A DNA stretch of 64,000 bases from DATJHM01 sp035493895 (GTDB lineage: Bacteria > Chloroflexota > Ktedonobacteria > Ktedonobacterales > Ktedonobacteraceae). Positions 8,855 to 17,810 of this stretch are shown piece by piece. The stretch lies in assembly GCA_035493895.1 (NCBI GenBank), contig DATJHM010000160.1, positions 1-64,000 on the forward strand, given 5' to 3'. Both the position numbers and the translations under genes were made by a program. Positions within the stretch are counted from its first letter, which is position 1. Each line of letters starts with the position of its first letter. The notes under the pieces are model-generated. The model did no database searches. It was not told the DNA's origin and saw nothing but the letters and a program-made list of their open reading frames with translations.

Positions 8855-10237
8855 TTAGGGGCCCGACTCCACATTGCCCGCGCCAGCAATACGCTGTACC
8901 GACTGAGCGTAGGCATTGGCCTCATCAGAGGGAGATTGTCCGGACATCACATGCTGCATAGCGGTATCGATCTCAACGGAGATCTTTGGGTAGGCAGGGA
9001 AGCCTGGCCGGAACTGGGTAAAATCCACCAGACCAGTGAAGAAGGTACTGAGTGGAGCATTATGGTAAGCAGGCACATCCGCCACATCTTTGCGCGGCGT
9101 AATCTGTCCCGCCTGCACATCGTATCCTGCCAGGAGATCTTTACTGAAGGCAGCTTTCAAAACGGCAAAGGCTTGATCTTTATGCTGTGATTTCGCAGCA
9201 ATCGAGTAGGCCCAACCACCGGAAAGCGTCACGTACTTCGGATCCTGTCCATTCTGAGTCGGCATTTTCGCGACACCCAGCACCGTCTGCCAGTTTTTCC
9301 AGGGAGTCTGACCGCTATCGTACCAGGTGCCGGGTAACCACGAGCCATCAATATCAATAGCAAGTTTGCCCTGTGGCAGCAACTGCTGAGCAACGGTGTT
9401 CCCGGCCTGTGTACTCAAAGCGATATCATTGGTTGGCCCAAGCAAGTTGGAGGGATTATAGACCTGTTTGACGAAGTTCAGAGCATCGGTAAAGCCCTTA
9501 CTGGGGGCAATCCACTTATTCGTCTGATAGTTATACAACGTATCCTTGGTTCCGTAGAGCAGCATCTCAAAACCCTGCATGGTCGATGCCTCATCCATCG
9601 GGATACCGGAATAGAGATTCATCGGAATGACGCCGGGCACTTTGGCTTTGATCGTACGAGCCGCGGAGAGAATATCAGCCCAGTTCGTCGGCTGCCAGTT
9701 AGTGGGCAAGCCTGCCTTCTGAAAGATATCCTTGTTGTACCAGATAGCGCGTACGTCCGTTCCATCCATCACGCCATAATTATGACCATTGAACGTCGAA
9801 ATACTCTGCATGCTGGGGAACCATTGAGCTTTGTACTCAGGCCAGGAATTGAGATAGCTATCCAGGGGGGCCAGATAACCGGCAGTAACATCAGAGCTCA
9901 CCAGAAAACTATCCTCACGCACGAGGTCAGGAGGATTGGACGAGCGCATTGCCAGATCGATTTTCGTATAATACGAACCTTCATCGGCAACAATCGGCTC
10001 TAAATTAACTTTGATATTGGGATTGGACGCTTCGACCTGTTGCTTGACCTTTTGCCACCACTGCTCATCAAAATAAGGGGGAGGACCAAACTGCTGGAAG
10101 GCAACAGTAATAGTAACCGGACCATTCCCGTTCCCATTGGAGGCGCCACCACAGGCGGCTAAGACCAGGAGAATACCAAGCAAGGAGAAAGTTACGATCA
10201 GCGAGAATATGTTTGAACCTTTGAAATGGGATTGCAT
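8855..10237 (-). CDS. Sugar-binding lipoprotein of ABC transporter (family 1 SBP)
   Basis: The 460-residue protein begins with a lipoprotein signal ending LVLAACGG, lipidated Cys29, followed by a Gly/Asn-rich linker. The body matches extracellular solute-binding proteins of carbohydrate importers: VTITVAFQQFGPPP near the N-terminus, DLVREDSF, AIWYNKDIFQKAGL and the late GGWAYSIAAKS with FAVLKAAFSK. It would be anchored outside the membrane and deliver a sugar or oligosaccharide to the two permeases encoded downstream. The ATG at 10237 follows AAGGAG; an upstream frame extension lacks a site. A TTGACA-type promoter and a dyad lie about 240-295 bases upstream. Confidence 0.92.
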   Translation of the reverse strand: MQSHFKGSNIFSLIVTFSLLGILLVLAACGGASNGNGNGPVTITVAFQQFGPPPYFDEQWWQKVKQQVEASNPNIKVNLEPIVADEGSYYTKIDLAMRSSNPPDLVREDSFLVSSDVTAGYLAPLDSYLNSWPEYKAQWFPSMQSISTFNGHNYGVMDGTDVRAIWYNKDIFQKAGLPTNWQPTNWADILSAARTIKAKVPGVIPMNLYSGIPMDEASTMQGFEMLLYGTKDTLYNYQTNKWIAPSKGFTDALNFVKQVYNPSNLLGPTNDIALSTQAGNTVAQQLLPQGKLAIDIDGSWLPGTWYDSGQTPWKNWQTVLGVAKMPTQNGQDPKYVTLSGGWAYSIAAKSQHKDQAFAVLKAAFSKDLLAGYDVQAGQITPRKDVADVPAYHNAPLSTFFTGLVDFTQFRPGFPAYPKISVEIDTAMQHVMSGQSPSDEANAYAQSVQRIAGAGNVESGP

Positions 10238-10475
10238 ATACCAGCTCCTTCGTCGGGACAATCGAGTGCGGAACGCATGAAATGATATATGTTAACGCCA
10301 ATGTATGAACCCATGACACCCGCAATTCTTACTTCAGCGTAAGATAGAGAGTTCTTACAAGAGCAAACGTAGCAGATTGCTCCTCCTTTCGCAACAAACC
10401 TCTCTACAAGAGAAGAAAATAAGATGGCACAAAAAAGTACAAGGTGCACAAAAAATGTCTTTCACCGTTAGCTAC

Positions 10476-10505
10476 ATAGTACCGGGAATACGATAAATAT
10501 GTCAA
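10476..10505 (-). promoter_or_regulatory. Promoter of the sugar ABC operon
   Basis: On the minus strand TTGACA (10505-10500) is followed after 18 bases by TACTAT (10481-10476), close to the sigma-70 consensus. It points to the binding-protein gene about 240 bases downstream, so a long leader would result. No gene lies in the 329-base gap 10238-10566. Confidence 0.6.
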
Positions 10506-10532
10506 GCATATTTCTATATACTCAGAATATGC
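10506..10532. promoter_or_regulatory. Operator-like dyad next to the -35 box
   Basis: GCATATT at 10506-10512 and AATATGC at 10526-10532 form a perfect inverted repeat with a 13-base spacer, directly upstream of the -35 hexamer of the sugar ABC promoter. The spacing suits a dimeric regulator. Its identity is unknown and binding is inference. Confidence 0.4.
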
Positions 10533-10566
10533 GACATATCTGATTTCTTGCCAAAAAAGTATCATC

Positions 10567-11172
10567 TTAACTTTCAACGATAATAGAGATATCGAAAGAT
10601 CCCTGCCTGACAGCAACAGTCTTGAGCGTAAATCCGCTGTCACCGGAGAAGAGAGCTGGACAAGAGAATTTTCCCTTCATACGATGAATATCCACCACAT
10701 CGGTAGGCACTTCGCTCTCTACGAGCAATTGACAGGTTGCGGTCTGATGCAAGGAAAGATCCCAGGTCGGCTGGCCGTTCCCCTGGGCGATATGGAGATC
10801 GCCGCCATTGGTAACACTCTGTAACGTGTACGCCTGTGGCCCTGTATATCCATGAAAGGCGATGAAAAATGAACGCGCTCCTTCCACAAGAAAGATCGTA
10901 AACTCGAGATGTCCATGGCGCAATTTCGACGTAATACCGTCCCCCTGGAGGAGAAAATGTCCATTCTCAGCACCAGCAAGCGTGAGTTGCACGACGCCGG
11001 GTTGCTGGCTGGCAATGGCACGATCCGTCGGTAGAGGCTTCTGCAACAGCACATTTGCCTGCGCCGTATTGCCCGGCATTGCCATACTGTTCGCGTCTCC
11101 ACAGGCCACCAGACCCGAGAGACAAAGAAGAAAGAGATAGCTCATGATGCGGAAACATCCCTGTTTGCCCAT
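10567..11172 (-). CDS. Small lipoprotein of unknown function
   Basis: The 201-residue protein has a lipoprotein signal ending SGLVACGD, with lipidated Cys24. The exported part of about 175 residues looks beta-rich, with alternating hydrophobic residues (GVVQLTLAGAENGHFLLQG, LEFTIFLVEG) and two further cysteines in TATCQLL and FSCPALF that could form a disulfide. I recognise no family. AAAGGATGG precedes the ATG. It is divergent from the Gfo/Idh dehydrogenase and upstream of the sugar ABC promoter on the same strand, so it may be part of sugar sensing, but this is guesswork. Confidence 0.7.
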   Translation of the reverse strand: MGKQGCFRIMSYLFLLCLSGLVACGDANSMAMPGNTAQANVLLQKPLPTDRAIASQQPGVVQLTLAGAENGHFLLQGDGITSKLRHGHLEFTIFLVEGARSFFIAFHGYTGPQAYTLQSVTNGGDLHIAQGNGQPTWDLSLHQTATCQLLVESEVPTDVVDIHRMKGKFSCPALFSGDSGFTLKTVAVRQGSFDISIIVES

Positions 11173-11314
11173 AGCATTCCATCCTTTTTTCTTACCTTTA
11201 TTTTCAGTGTACTCCAGTTAAGCAGAGCCCTTGCTCTTCCATTGATATATAATACTCAACGGAACACTATATACTACACATAACACAATAGGTTTTCTAT
11301 GAAAGGAACAAGGC

Positions 11315-12340
11315 ATGACATTACGTCTGATACATGCTGGTCTGGGAGGCTGGGGGAGCAATTGGGCGAAAGAGATCGTAGCCAGGAACAAAGATGTAGA
11401 GACCGTTGCCTGGGTCGAGATTGTACCGGACGCTTTGAGGCTGGCACAAGAACGCCTGGATCTTCCTGAAGAGCGCTGTTTTGCCACCCTGGAAGAAGCG
11501 TTGGCAGTCTATGAGGCAGATGCAGTGCTGGTTACGGCCAGTCTGCCAGGGCACATTCCCGTTACGCGAGCAGCGTTGCAAGCGGGCAAGCATGTCTTAT
11601 TAGAAAAACCATTTGCCCCGACCGTTGAAGAGGCCCGAGAAGTGGTCGAGCTGGCAGAAAAAAACGACCGTATTCTGATGATCAGTCAGAATTATCGCTA
11701 CTTCCCGGCTGTGCGAAAAGTTGCCGAGCTGGTGAGTTCGCAAGAGCTGGGACCTGTCACAGCCGTCAACATCGACTTTCGGAAATATGATAATACGCAG
11801 CCACGCGAAACCCATCGACATTATCATATCCCGCATCCCTTGTTAATGGATATGACGATCCATCATTTCGATCTGATGCGGCTCGTACTTGGTCAGGAGC
11901 CACGGCGCGTCGTCTGCACGACCTGGAATCCCTCCTGGAGCAATTACGATGAGCCACCAGCCGGAGCCGCCAGTATTACGTTTGATCAAGGGACCATTGT
12001 CAACTATCGCGGTAGCTGGGTCAGCACAGGTGAACCGACTTCCTGGGCTGGTTCCTGGCATATGGAGTGCGAAAAGGGCGAAATTATCTGGACCAGCCGT
12101 GGGGAAACGCCCGAGTCGGTAAGCATACGACGCCTCGGAGAGCCAGCTGAGAACATCGAACTTCCTGAAATCACTGCCACCGATCGGCATGGCAGCCTGG
12201 CAGCCTTTGTTCAGGCAGTCCAGACCGGGGAAGAGCCCGAAAGCTCAGGACGGCGTAATCTCTATACGCTGGCCCTGATGTTCGCCACGATGGAAGCCGC
12301 CGACACCGGCCAACCGGTCTCACTGGACCATCTCCGCTAA
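11315..12340 (+). CDS. Gfo/Idh/MocA-family oxidoreductase
   Basis: The 341-residue protein starts with a Rossmann fold (HAGLGGWGSNWAKE, residues about 7-20) for NAD(P), and has the catalytic Lys of the family in LLEKPFAPTVEEA at about residue 97. The C-terminal half (MDMTIHHFDLMRLVLG) holds the conserved substrate-side histidines. These enzymes oxidise sugars, inositols or sugar acids. AAAGGAACA lies before the ATG. Its neighbours, a sugar ABC importer and a sugar-isomerase-like barrel, fit a small catabolic set, though it has its own promoter and is divergent from the lipoprotein gene. Confidence 0.92.
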   Translation: MTLRLIHAGLGGWGSNWAKEIVARNKDVETVAWVEIVPDALRLAQERLDLPEERCFATLEEALAVYEADAVLVTASLPGHIPVTRAALQAGKHVLLEKPFAPTVEEAREVVELAEKNDRILMISQNYRYFPAVRKVAELVSSQELGPVTAVNIDFRKYDNTQPRETHRHYHIPHPLLMDMTIHHFDLMRLVLGQEPRRVVCTTWNPSWSNYDEPPAGAASITFDQGTIVNYRGSWVSTGEPTSWAGSWHMECEKGEIIWTSRGETPESVSIRRLGEPAENIELPEITATDRHGSLAAFVQAVQTGEEPESSGRRNLYTLALMFATMEAADTGQPVSLDHLR

Positions 12341-12351
12341 ATCTTTTCCCA

Positions 12352-12378
12352 CCTGCTGTCTATTTATTTCACAGCAGG
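12352..12378 (+). terminator. Hairpin after the dehydrogenase gene
   Basis: CCTGCTGT at 12352-12359 pairs with ACAGCAGG at 12371-12378, a few bases after the stop codon. The rest of the gap up to 12649 is AT-rich and must hold the next promoter; I see nothing else in it. Confidence 0.6.
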
Positions 12379-12649
12379 CAGGCAGGCAGCAAAGCCACAG
12401 AGCGACACGAAGTGACAAAGAGTACACAAAACGATGCTCAACACTTCGTGTCTCTGCTACTAGCATCTTCTTTACATAAATACGCATAAAATCTTTTGTG
12501 GGACATTTTTCTTTTCATCTCGTCAAAACACACTAATAGATATATAATAATAATCCTACGAGTATTTTAGCCCATCTGCCATTTAAAGAGACAAGTGGCA
12601 TACATTGCAATTGTGTTATGTGGAAAGTGTGAACAGGAAGAGTTCCCCT

Positions 12650-13795
12650 ATGCAAATATGTTTACGATGCCATCAACCCTGTGAATCCGAGAATGGATTT
12701 TGTCGGCAATGTCATGCATCGCTCCTTGCGCGTGTACATCACGAAAAAAGTTCTTATCAGACACTATCATTTCTCCCTCTGGCACCATATCCACGTGCTG
12801 AGAGGCAAGCACAAACCAGTCATCCAGAAAATAATCGCTATTGGAGCTTTGAGTCTTCTCAACAGAGCTCACCCGTGCCAACCGTGGCGCGGGAAGAATC
12901 TCCTGCCAGACAAGCGAGCAGTTTTATTTGTACAGACAAACAAAGTGCTACGATGAGTAACGTATCCACCAGACGCCATATATCGAAAGGGCGTTTACTA
13001 TACCTGTATGCTCCTTTATGTTTTTTATGCATTATCACTTTACTTATCCTGGCATTGACACAATTTCATCTCCCTGTTATCCAGGCAAAACATACAGCAG
13101 GATATCTGCCACCAGGAGTAACTAGCCGGAACACGCCTCAACCCTCACTACAAGAAAAACAGCGCTCCCCTCTTCCCTTACCAACGTCCACCGTTGCTTC
13201 GGTCGTCCCCCCAGCACAAATCATCGTATCGACGCCAGACAGTACGCAACCAGGGGTATACACTCCCCCATCTCCAACCAGCACCGGTACCACTAACAAC
13301 GTACCTACCGTTCCAGCGAGCACTCCCACTCACAGTGCGCCTATCATACCAACAAGTACTCCTACCAGCAATGCGCCCATTGTTCCAACAAGCACTCCTA
13401 CCAGCAATGCGCCCACTGTTCCAACAAGTACTCCTACCATAACACAACCCTGTTCGCTACAGATTTCACCCACTAACCTGACATTTCAAGCGGTCCAGCA
13501 ACAGAAAAACATCCAGGCACAGACTATCATCCTGACAGAGAGTGGCCCTTGCAACGCCCCAATCACCTGGACCGCCCAGGCCGATACAGCAAGTGCACAT
13601 TGGCTCATGCTTGCCGCTCACAAAGCTACCAATACAAGCACAGATAATACGCTCACAGTAAATATAAAAGCGCAGGGCAACAAGCCGGGTACCTATCAAG
13701 GACAGATTACTTTCTCAGCGAGAGATACTAATGGCATAAACGTCAATATCAATACAAGCGTTACCGTCAAATTCACCATTCTTACCAGAGATTAG
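12650..13795 (+). CDS. Zinc-ribbon membrane protein with Pro/Thr linker and BACON-like domain
   Basis: The 381-residue protein begins with a CxxC-x7-CxxC zinc ribbon (CLRCHQPCESENGFCRQC). Residues about 30-110 are polar and probably disordered, then a basic stretch and one membrane helix (about 117-140) follow. Outside lies a Pro/Ser/Thr-rich linker with four 12-residue repeats of the type VPTSTPTSNAP, then a C-terminal Ig-like domain of about 100 residues starting CSLQISPTNLTFQAV that resembles BACON/choice-of-anchor modules. The ATG at 12650 was preferred over an upstream TTG because of AGGAAGAG before it. It likely anchors an extracellular carbohydrate- or protein-binding module; the role of the internal zinc ribbon is unknown. 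Confidence 0.75.
   Translation: MQICLRCHQPCESENGFCRQCHASLLARVHHEKSSYQTLSFLPLAPYPRAERQAQTSHPENNRYWSFESSQQSSPVPTVAREESPARQASSFICTDKQSATMSNVSTRRHISKGRLLYLYAPLCFLCIITLLILALTQFHLPVIQAKHTAGYLPPGVTSRNTPQPSLQEKQRSPLPLPTSTVASVVPPAQIIVSTPDSTQPGVYTPPSPTSTGTTNNVPTVPASTPTHSAPIIPTSTPTSNAPIVPTSTPTSNAPTVPTSTPTITQPCSLQISPTNLTFQAVQQQKNIQAQTIILTESGPCNAPITWTAQADTASAHWLMLAAHKATNTSTDNTLTVNIKAQGNKPGTYQGQITFSARDTNGINVNINTSVTVKFTILTRD
13307..13450 (+). repeat. Four 36-bp in-frame tandem repeats
   Basis: Four diverged copies of a 36-base unit encode the 12-residue Pro/Thr/Ser repeat of the linker. The two middle copies are nearly identical, which suggests recent copy-number change by slippage or recombination. Confidence 0.8.
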
Positions 13796-13881
13796 CATAT
13801 ATAAGAGAACAAATTATGCTTCTGTGTGACGACACAGCATACAACAAGTGCAAACAGCCATAGGAAAGGATATCATATCTG

Positions 13882-14772
13882 ATGTCAGACGGAACGCAAT
13901 ATAAACAACAAATCGAGCAGTCAATCACTACTCTCTTTACTTGCCGCAGTATAATCAGATTCAATAGTGTACTAAACGAAGAACAAAAACAAGAACTTCT
14001 GGCCGAGGTCGACACAACGCTACAATTCTTTCAGTCACGCCTGGTCGCTCATGTCCTCAACGAGAATACGCGGTCCTACCTGACCCCAACAAACGAAGAA
14101 GGCAAGCAAGAGCATGCAAAGACTTTCTTAGAGGAAACAATAGCAAACCAGCAAAAAGAGCAAGACCAGCAGGCTTTACAAGCACTCTACAAACTGTATC
14201 ATGTGTATCTGGGAAGCACGCACGCACAGAGCAATAACGCAATCCTCAACACATTTATTACGCGCTTCAACGAAATTATGTACATCATTAAAGGAATTCG
14301 CGAAAGCAAAAATTATTTCACATCCTCCTATCCAACAACTATTGATGAGTCTCTGCAACGAATCAAGGGCTATATAGCAGAGTTGTATTATATCTTCATG
14401 GAGTTTATTCGTACCATCTCAACCATTCTTCAGATAAACGATATCCATGTTGATACTGATGAATTGCCGCCAACACAAAAGCAGCCAACAATGCAGGATC
14501 ACCAGACCTCAATGGTTAATGAGATCACCAGACTACAAAGTCTATATGAAGCTCATCAGAAGCTAAATAAGGTAAAAGGAGGAATCGCCAATCGTGTCGT
14601 TGACACGATTGCGCTCATTGCTTACCTGGAGGAGAGTTTCGGCCAGGAGCTAAAAAAACGTGACGATCTGACTGCTCGTCTCAACATGATACCGCTCCTC
14701 CTCAATGATCTGGCCAATCTTTTGTCAGAATATGAAGATGTCATTGGCTCATTATTGAAAGAACAAGGATAG
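13882..14772 (+). CDS. Helical cytosolic protein of unknown function
   Basis: The 296-residue protein is rich in Gln, Glu, Leu and Ile, with heptad-like stretches (for example around residues 28-55 and 195-265) and no signal peptide or membrane helix. It is predicted to be almost entirely alpha-helical. I recognise no family. AGGAAAGGA lies about 11 bases before the ATG. It follows the zinc-ribbon/BACON gene by 86 bases on the same strand, so the two may be cotranscribed. Confidence 0.7.
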   Translation: MSDGTQYKQQIEQSITTLFTCRSIIRFNSVLNEEQKQELLAEVDTTLQFFQSRLVAHVLNENTRSYLTPTNEEGKQEHAKTFLEETIANQQKEQDQQALQALYKLYHVYLGSTHAQSNNAILNTFITRFNEIMYIIKGIRESKNYFTSSYPTTIDESLQRIKGYIAELYYIFMEFIRTISTILQINDIHVDTDELPPTQKQPTMQDHQTSMVNEITRLQSLYEAHQKLNKVKGGIANRVVDTIALIAYLEESFGQELKKRDDLTARLNMIPLLLNDLANLLSEYEDVIGSLLKEQG

Positions 14773-14840
14773 AAACGTCTAGCCTACATGCAAGGGTGAG
14801 TAGCCCCTGCACCCCGGTAACAACGCTTTTTATCTACGCT

Positions 14841-14899
14841 CATACGCATGAAAATAAGAAAATGAACAACACGGGTTATCCCTTATCTTCATGCGTATG
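14841..14899. terminator. Bidirectional terminator with 18-bp stem
   Basis: CATACGCATGAAAATAAG at 14841-14858 pairs with the segment 14882-14899 with one mismatch, leaving a 23-base loop. It lies between the convergent helical-protein and aminotransferase genes, 11 bases from the aminotransferase stop codon. Confidence 0.65.
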
Positions 14900-14909
14900 G
14901 GGAGATTAC

Positions 14910-16091
14910 CTATACTCGCTCAACCCGTTGCGGGATTGAAACCAGGCGCTGCTCGACCTGCTGAAGCATCTCATCGCTCTTGCAGAAGGCAAAGCGGACA
15001 TAGTTGCTGCCAATATGCGCATGCTCGGGAGTGTAGAGCGTCCCAGGAGGGATACACGCTACGCCAATCTCTTTAATCAGGTAGTGCGTAAATTCCAGTG
15101 GCGTCCCCTTAAATACCCCGGTAAAGTCGGCAAGCACAAAATAGGTGCCCTGTGGAGCGAGGCAGGGGAGACCGCCCTTAGCAAGTGCAGAAAGCAGGAT
15201 ATCGCGCTTACGTGCATAAAGCTTCTTAAAATCATCGTAGTAGCTATCAGGCAAATTTAAAGCCTGAGCAACTGCCTCCTGCGTCGGATGATGAACCGCA
15301 AAGGTAATAAACTGGTGCGCGCGTGACACGCCTTCGATCAGATCGGGATGACCATAAACCCAACCAATCTTCCAGCCGGTTGCACTAAACAGTTTACCAG
15401 CGCTACTGATAGTCACGGTGCGCTCAAACATGCCCGGCAAAGTCGCGATAGGAATATGTACGGCATCATCGTAGAGAAGATGTTCGTAGACTTCATCGAC
15501 GATGACCGTCACATCATGCTCAATGCAGAGTTCGGCAATCATCGTCAGTTCCTCACGTGTGAAAACGCGACCGGTGGGATTTTGTGGAGTATTCAAAATC
15601 AGGGCACGCGTTTTTTTGCTAAAAGCGGCACGCAGTTCATCTGGATCAATCGTCCAGGTTGGTGGATGCAAGGGCACACAGACGGGAATAGCATTCGCCA
15701 TAATGACGCTGGGCTGATAAGAATCATAGTACGGCTCAAACAAGATCACTTCGTCGCCAGGATCTGTCAGGCCAAGCACCGCCGCAATGATCCCTTCCGT
15801 GGCTCCCGCCGTCACAATCACACCCTGAGCAGGATCAATGTCCATCTTATAGAAACGCGCCGCATGATCAGCCACCGCCTGACGCAACGCAGGGGTACCC
15901 GGCCCCGGAGCGTATTGATTATATTGACCCGCCTGGGCAAATTTTACCAGTTCGGCAATAATATCCTGAGGTGTATCATAATCGGGCTTTCCCTGTCCCA
16001 GATTTAGCGCATTATATTGCTGAGAGAGAACATTAATCTCGGTAAAAATAGTCGTGCCAAAAGTGGACACGCGGGCAGCAGATGTAGACAT
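14910..16091 (-). CDS. PLP-dependent class I/II aminotransferase
   Basis: The 393-residue protein is a fold-type I aminotransferase of the aspartate/kynurenine aminotransferase group. The PLP lysine is Lys233 in ISSAGKLFSATGWKIGW. Other signatures are NLGQGKPDYDTP near the N-terminus, LNTPQNPTGRVF, the cofactor Asp in VIVDEVYEHLL and the C-terminal Arg in NYVRFAFCK. It transfers amino groups between an amino acid and a 2-oxo acid; specificity cannot be assigned. The ATG at 16091 follows GGAG with nine bases spacing, shortening an upstream frame extension. It is divergent from an ATP-grasp ligase gene. Confidence 0.92.
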   Translation of the reverse strand: MSTSAARVSTFGTTIFTEINVLSQQYNALNLGQGKPDYDTPQDIIAELVKFAQAGQYNQYAPGPGTPALRQAVADHAARFYKMDIDPAQGVIVTAGATEGIIAAVLGLTDPGDEVILFEPYYDSYQPSVIMANAIPVCVPLHPPTWTIDPDELRAAFSKKTRALILNTPQNPTGRVFTREELTMIAELCIEHDVTVIVDEVYEHLLYDDAVHIPIATLPGMFERTVTISSAGKLFSATGWKIGWVYGHPDLIEGVSRAHQFITFAVHHPTQEAVAQALNLPDSYYDDFKKLYARKRDILLSALAKGGLPCLAPQGTYFVLADFTGVFKGTPLEFTHYLIKEIGVACIPPGTLYTPEHAHIGSNYVRFAFCKSDEMLQQVEQRLVSIPQRVERV

Positions 16092-16392
16092 AATGCTTAC
16101 TCCAATGGAATAGAACTCCTGGACCAAAAACCCGACGAACACCTGCATCTTCAAGAAAAGGGTTCTCTGTGATCTCGCCCGGAGTGGACAGCCCCTACGG
16201 GGTACAATTATCTGTATTATAGCCAGCCCTGGTCACTTAAAGCAACAAAGAAGCGCATACAATCAGGCATTGAGAACGTTCTCTTTGCCAATAGGCCCAT
16301 AATCCCGTTCTCCAAAAGGATCGAATAGCGTTTTCTACCATGCAAACTATGTCTATTTTTTACACATATTTTTTACGCTATTTTCTATGCTC

Positions 16393-16421
16393 TTGAACTT
16401 TTTACATTTTATAGGTAGTAT
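16393..16421 (+). promoter_or_regulatory. Promoter of the ATP-grasp gene
   Basis: TTGAAC at 16393-16398 is followed after 17 bases by TAGTAT at 16416-16421, about 95 bases before the ATP-grasp start. The remainder of the gap 16092-16517 contains no gene that I can support. Confidence 0.5.
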
Positions 16422-16517
16422 TACATTGTATTATTGGATAAGCAGAGGATATACGACAATTATCCTGACCCTCTATGCAACCAGGTACAGGTAGAAGCAC
16501 AAGAGGAGCTACTCCTT

Positions 16518-17774
16518 ATGAGCACTTTTATCCAGCTCGGAGCCACACGTGATGGCCACGATCCCTATTTACACGTCGCCCATACCCTGGGCATGCAAGC
16601 AGTGCTGATCGAAACGCCCGACTATATTCGCTTTCACCGAGCACTTCGTCGCCATGAGTTTGACCAGATTCTTGCCGTCGAGCATCCTGCGAACGAAGAG
16701 GAAGTATTGTATGCCCTCCAATTATTAGCGGAAGAACCGACATTGATCCTGGCAGGATTTGAGCGATACATCTTCAGTGCCTATATGGTTGCGCAACGGA
16801 TGGGTATACAACCTGCGCCCCCGGGAAACACTTTTTTACCTCCGGATAAAGCGCAGCAGCGCCAGACCATTTCTCACACAAACGACCAGATCTTACAGCC
16901 TCGCTACCACATTCTCAACGGAACCGATGTAGACGCCGAGCAGTTAGCCCATCTCACCTATCCCATCGTCATCAAACCCATTGATGGAGGGGGTGGACTG
17001 GGAGTCTTCCTGAGCAGGAACTTCCAGGAGGTCGAAATGGCGCTCAACGAGCTACGCACGACCTTCAATTACGATGGGGGAGCATTTACCGGCATCGTCA
17101 TTGAAGAGTACATTCACGGAGATGAGTATTCCGTGCAGGGAATAGCGCGACAAGGGAAATGTACGCTCCTGACTTTTTGCAAAAAGTTTATCGTGCGCGG
17201 CACGCAGGGTGATGAGGCCATTCGCGGCTTTCGCGAGGCCGGACATATCGCTTTACCGGCTGATCAGGCCGATCCAGCGATCGAACAGTTTGCCCAGAGC
17301 TGTATCAGTGCGCTTGGTTATACCAACGGTCCATTTCACATCGATATGGTACAAACGCCCGCAGGGTATTATCTGATTGAGATCAACTTCCGCTTATCGG
17401 GAGGAGGATTAGTCAACCTGATGGAGCGTGTCTGCGGTTACAACTGGGCGGAAGAGGCTTTTGCGGCGCATCTTGACCGCCCAATTCTGCGTAAGCGACA
17501 GCCTGTTTCTGCCAGTTCCCCATGTGCGGGCCAGCTCACAGTCGTCACAATGGACGAGATCAGGATGGCTGATGAGTTGCAAGCGTCCGGACATGCAATT
17601 GAGGTACAGCGCTTCGAGGAACCGGAGGCGCTCCCCCTCACATCCCGCTTAGCCACCGAGATGCGCCACCTTGGCTTTACCGGTCGTATCATCGCCTCCG
17701 CCCAGAACGCCAGCGAAGTTGAACACTTACTCCGCACCTGCTCACCTGAGCGAGCCCAACAAAAAGTGGTCTGA
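16518..17774 (+). CDS. ATP-grasp ligase (amino-acid ligase-like)
   Basis: The 418-residue protein is an ATP-grasp enzyme. An N-terminal Rossmann-like domain (FIQLGATRDGHDPYLHVA) is followed by the ATP-binding core: YPIVIKPIDGGGGLGVFL with the phosphate-binding glycine loop, VIEEYIHGDEYSV for the adenine and metal, and the metal-binding IEINFRLSGGG. Such enzymes join a carboxylate to an amine through an acyl-phosphate, as in L-amino acid ligases and carnosine synthase. AGAGGAG lies ten bases before the ATG at 16518; an upstream TTG is less likely. It is monocistronic, with a terminator directly after it. The acceptor and donor substrates are unknown. Confidence 0.88.
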   Translation: MSTFIQLGATRDGHDPYLHVAHTLGMQAVLIETPDYIRFHRALRRHEFDQILAVEHPANEEEVLYALQLLAEEPTLILAGFERYIFSAYMVAQRMGIQPAPPGNTFLPPDKAQQRQTISHTNDQILQPRYHILNGTDVDAEQLAHLTYPIVIKPIDGGGGLGVFLSRNFQEVEMALNELRTTFNYDGGAFTGIVIEEYIHGDEYSVQGIARQGKCTLLTFCKKFIVRGTQGDEAIRGFREAGHIALPADQADPAIEQFAQSCISALGYTNGPFHIDMVQTPAGYYLIEINFRLSGGGLVNLMERVCGYNWAEEAFAAHLDRPILRKRQPVSASSPCAGQLTVVTMDEIRMADELQASGHAIEVQRFEEPEALPLTSRLATEMRHLGFTGRIIASAQNASEVEHLLRTCSPERAQQKVV

Positions 17775-17777
17775 CTG

Positions 17778-17810
17778 AGCATGGGGAGATCTGGATAAAC
17801 TCCCCATGCT
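17778..17810 (+). terminator. Terminator of the ATP-grasp gene
   Basis: AGCATGGGGAG at 17778-17788 pairs perfectly with CTCCCCATGCT at 17800-17810, starting right after the stop codon. Confidence 0.75.
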
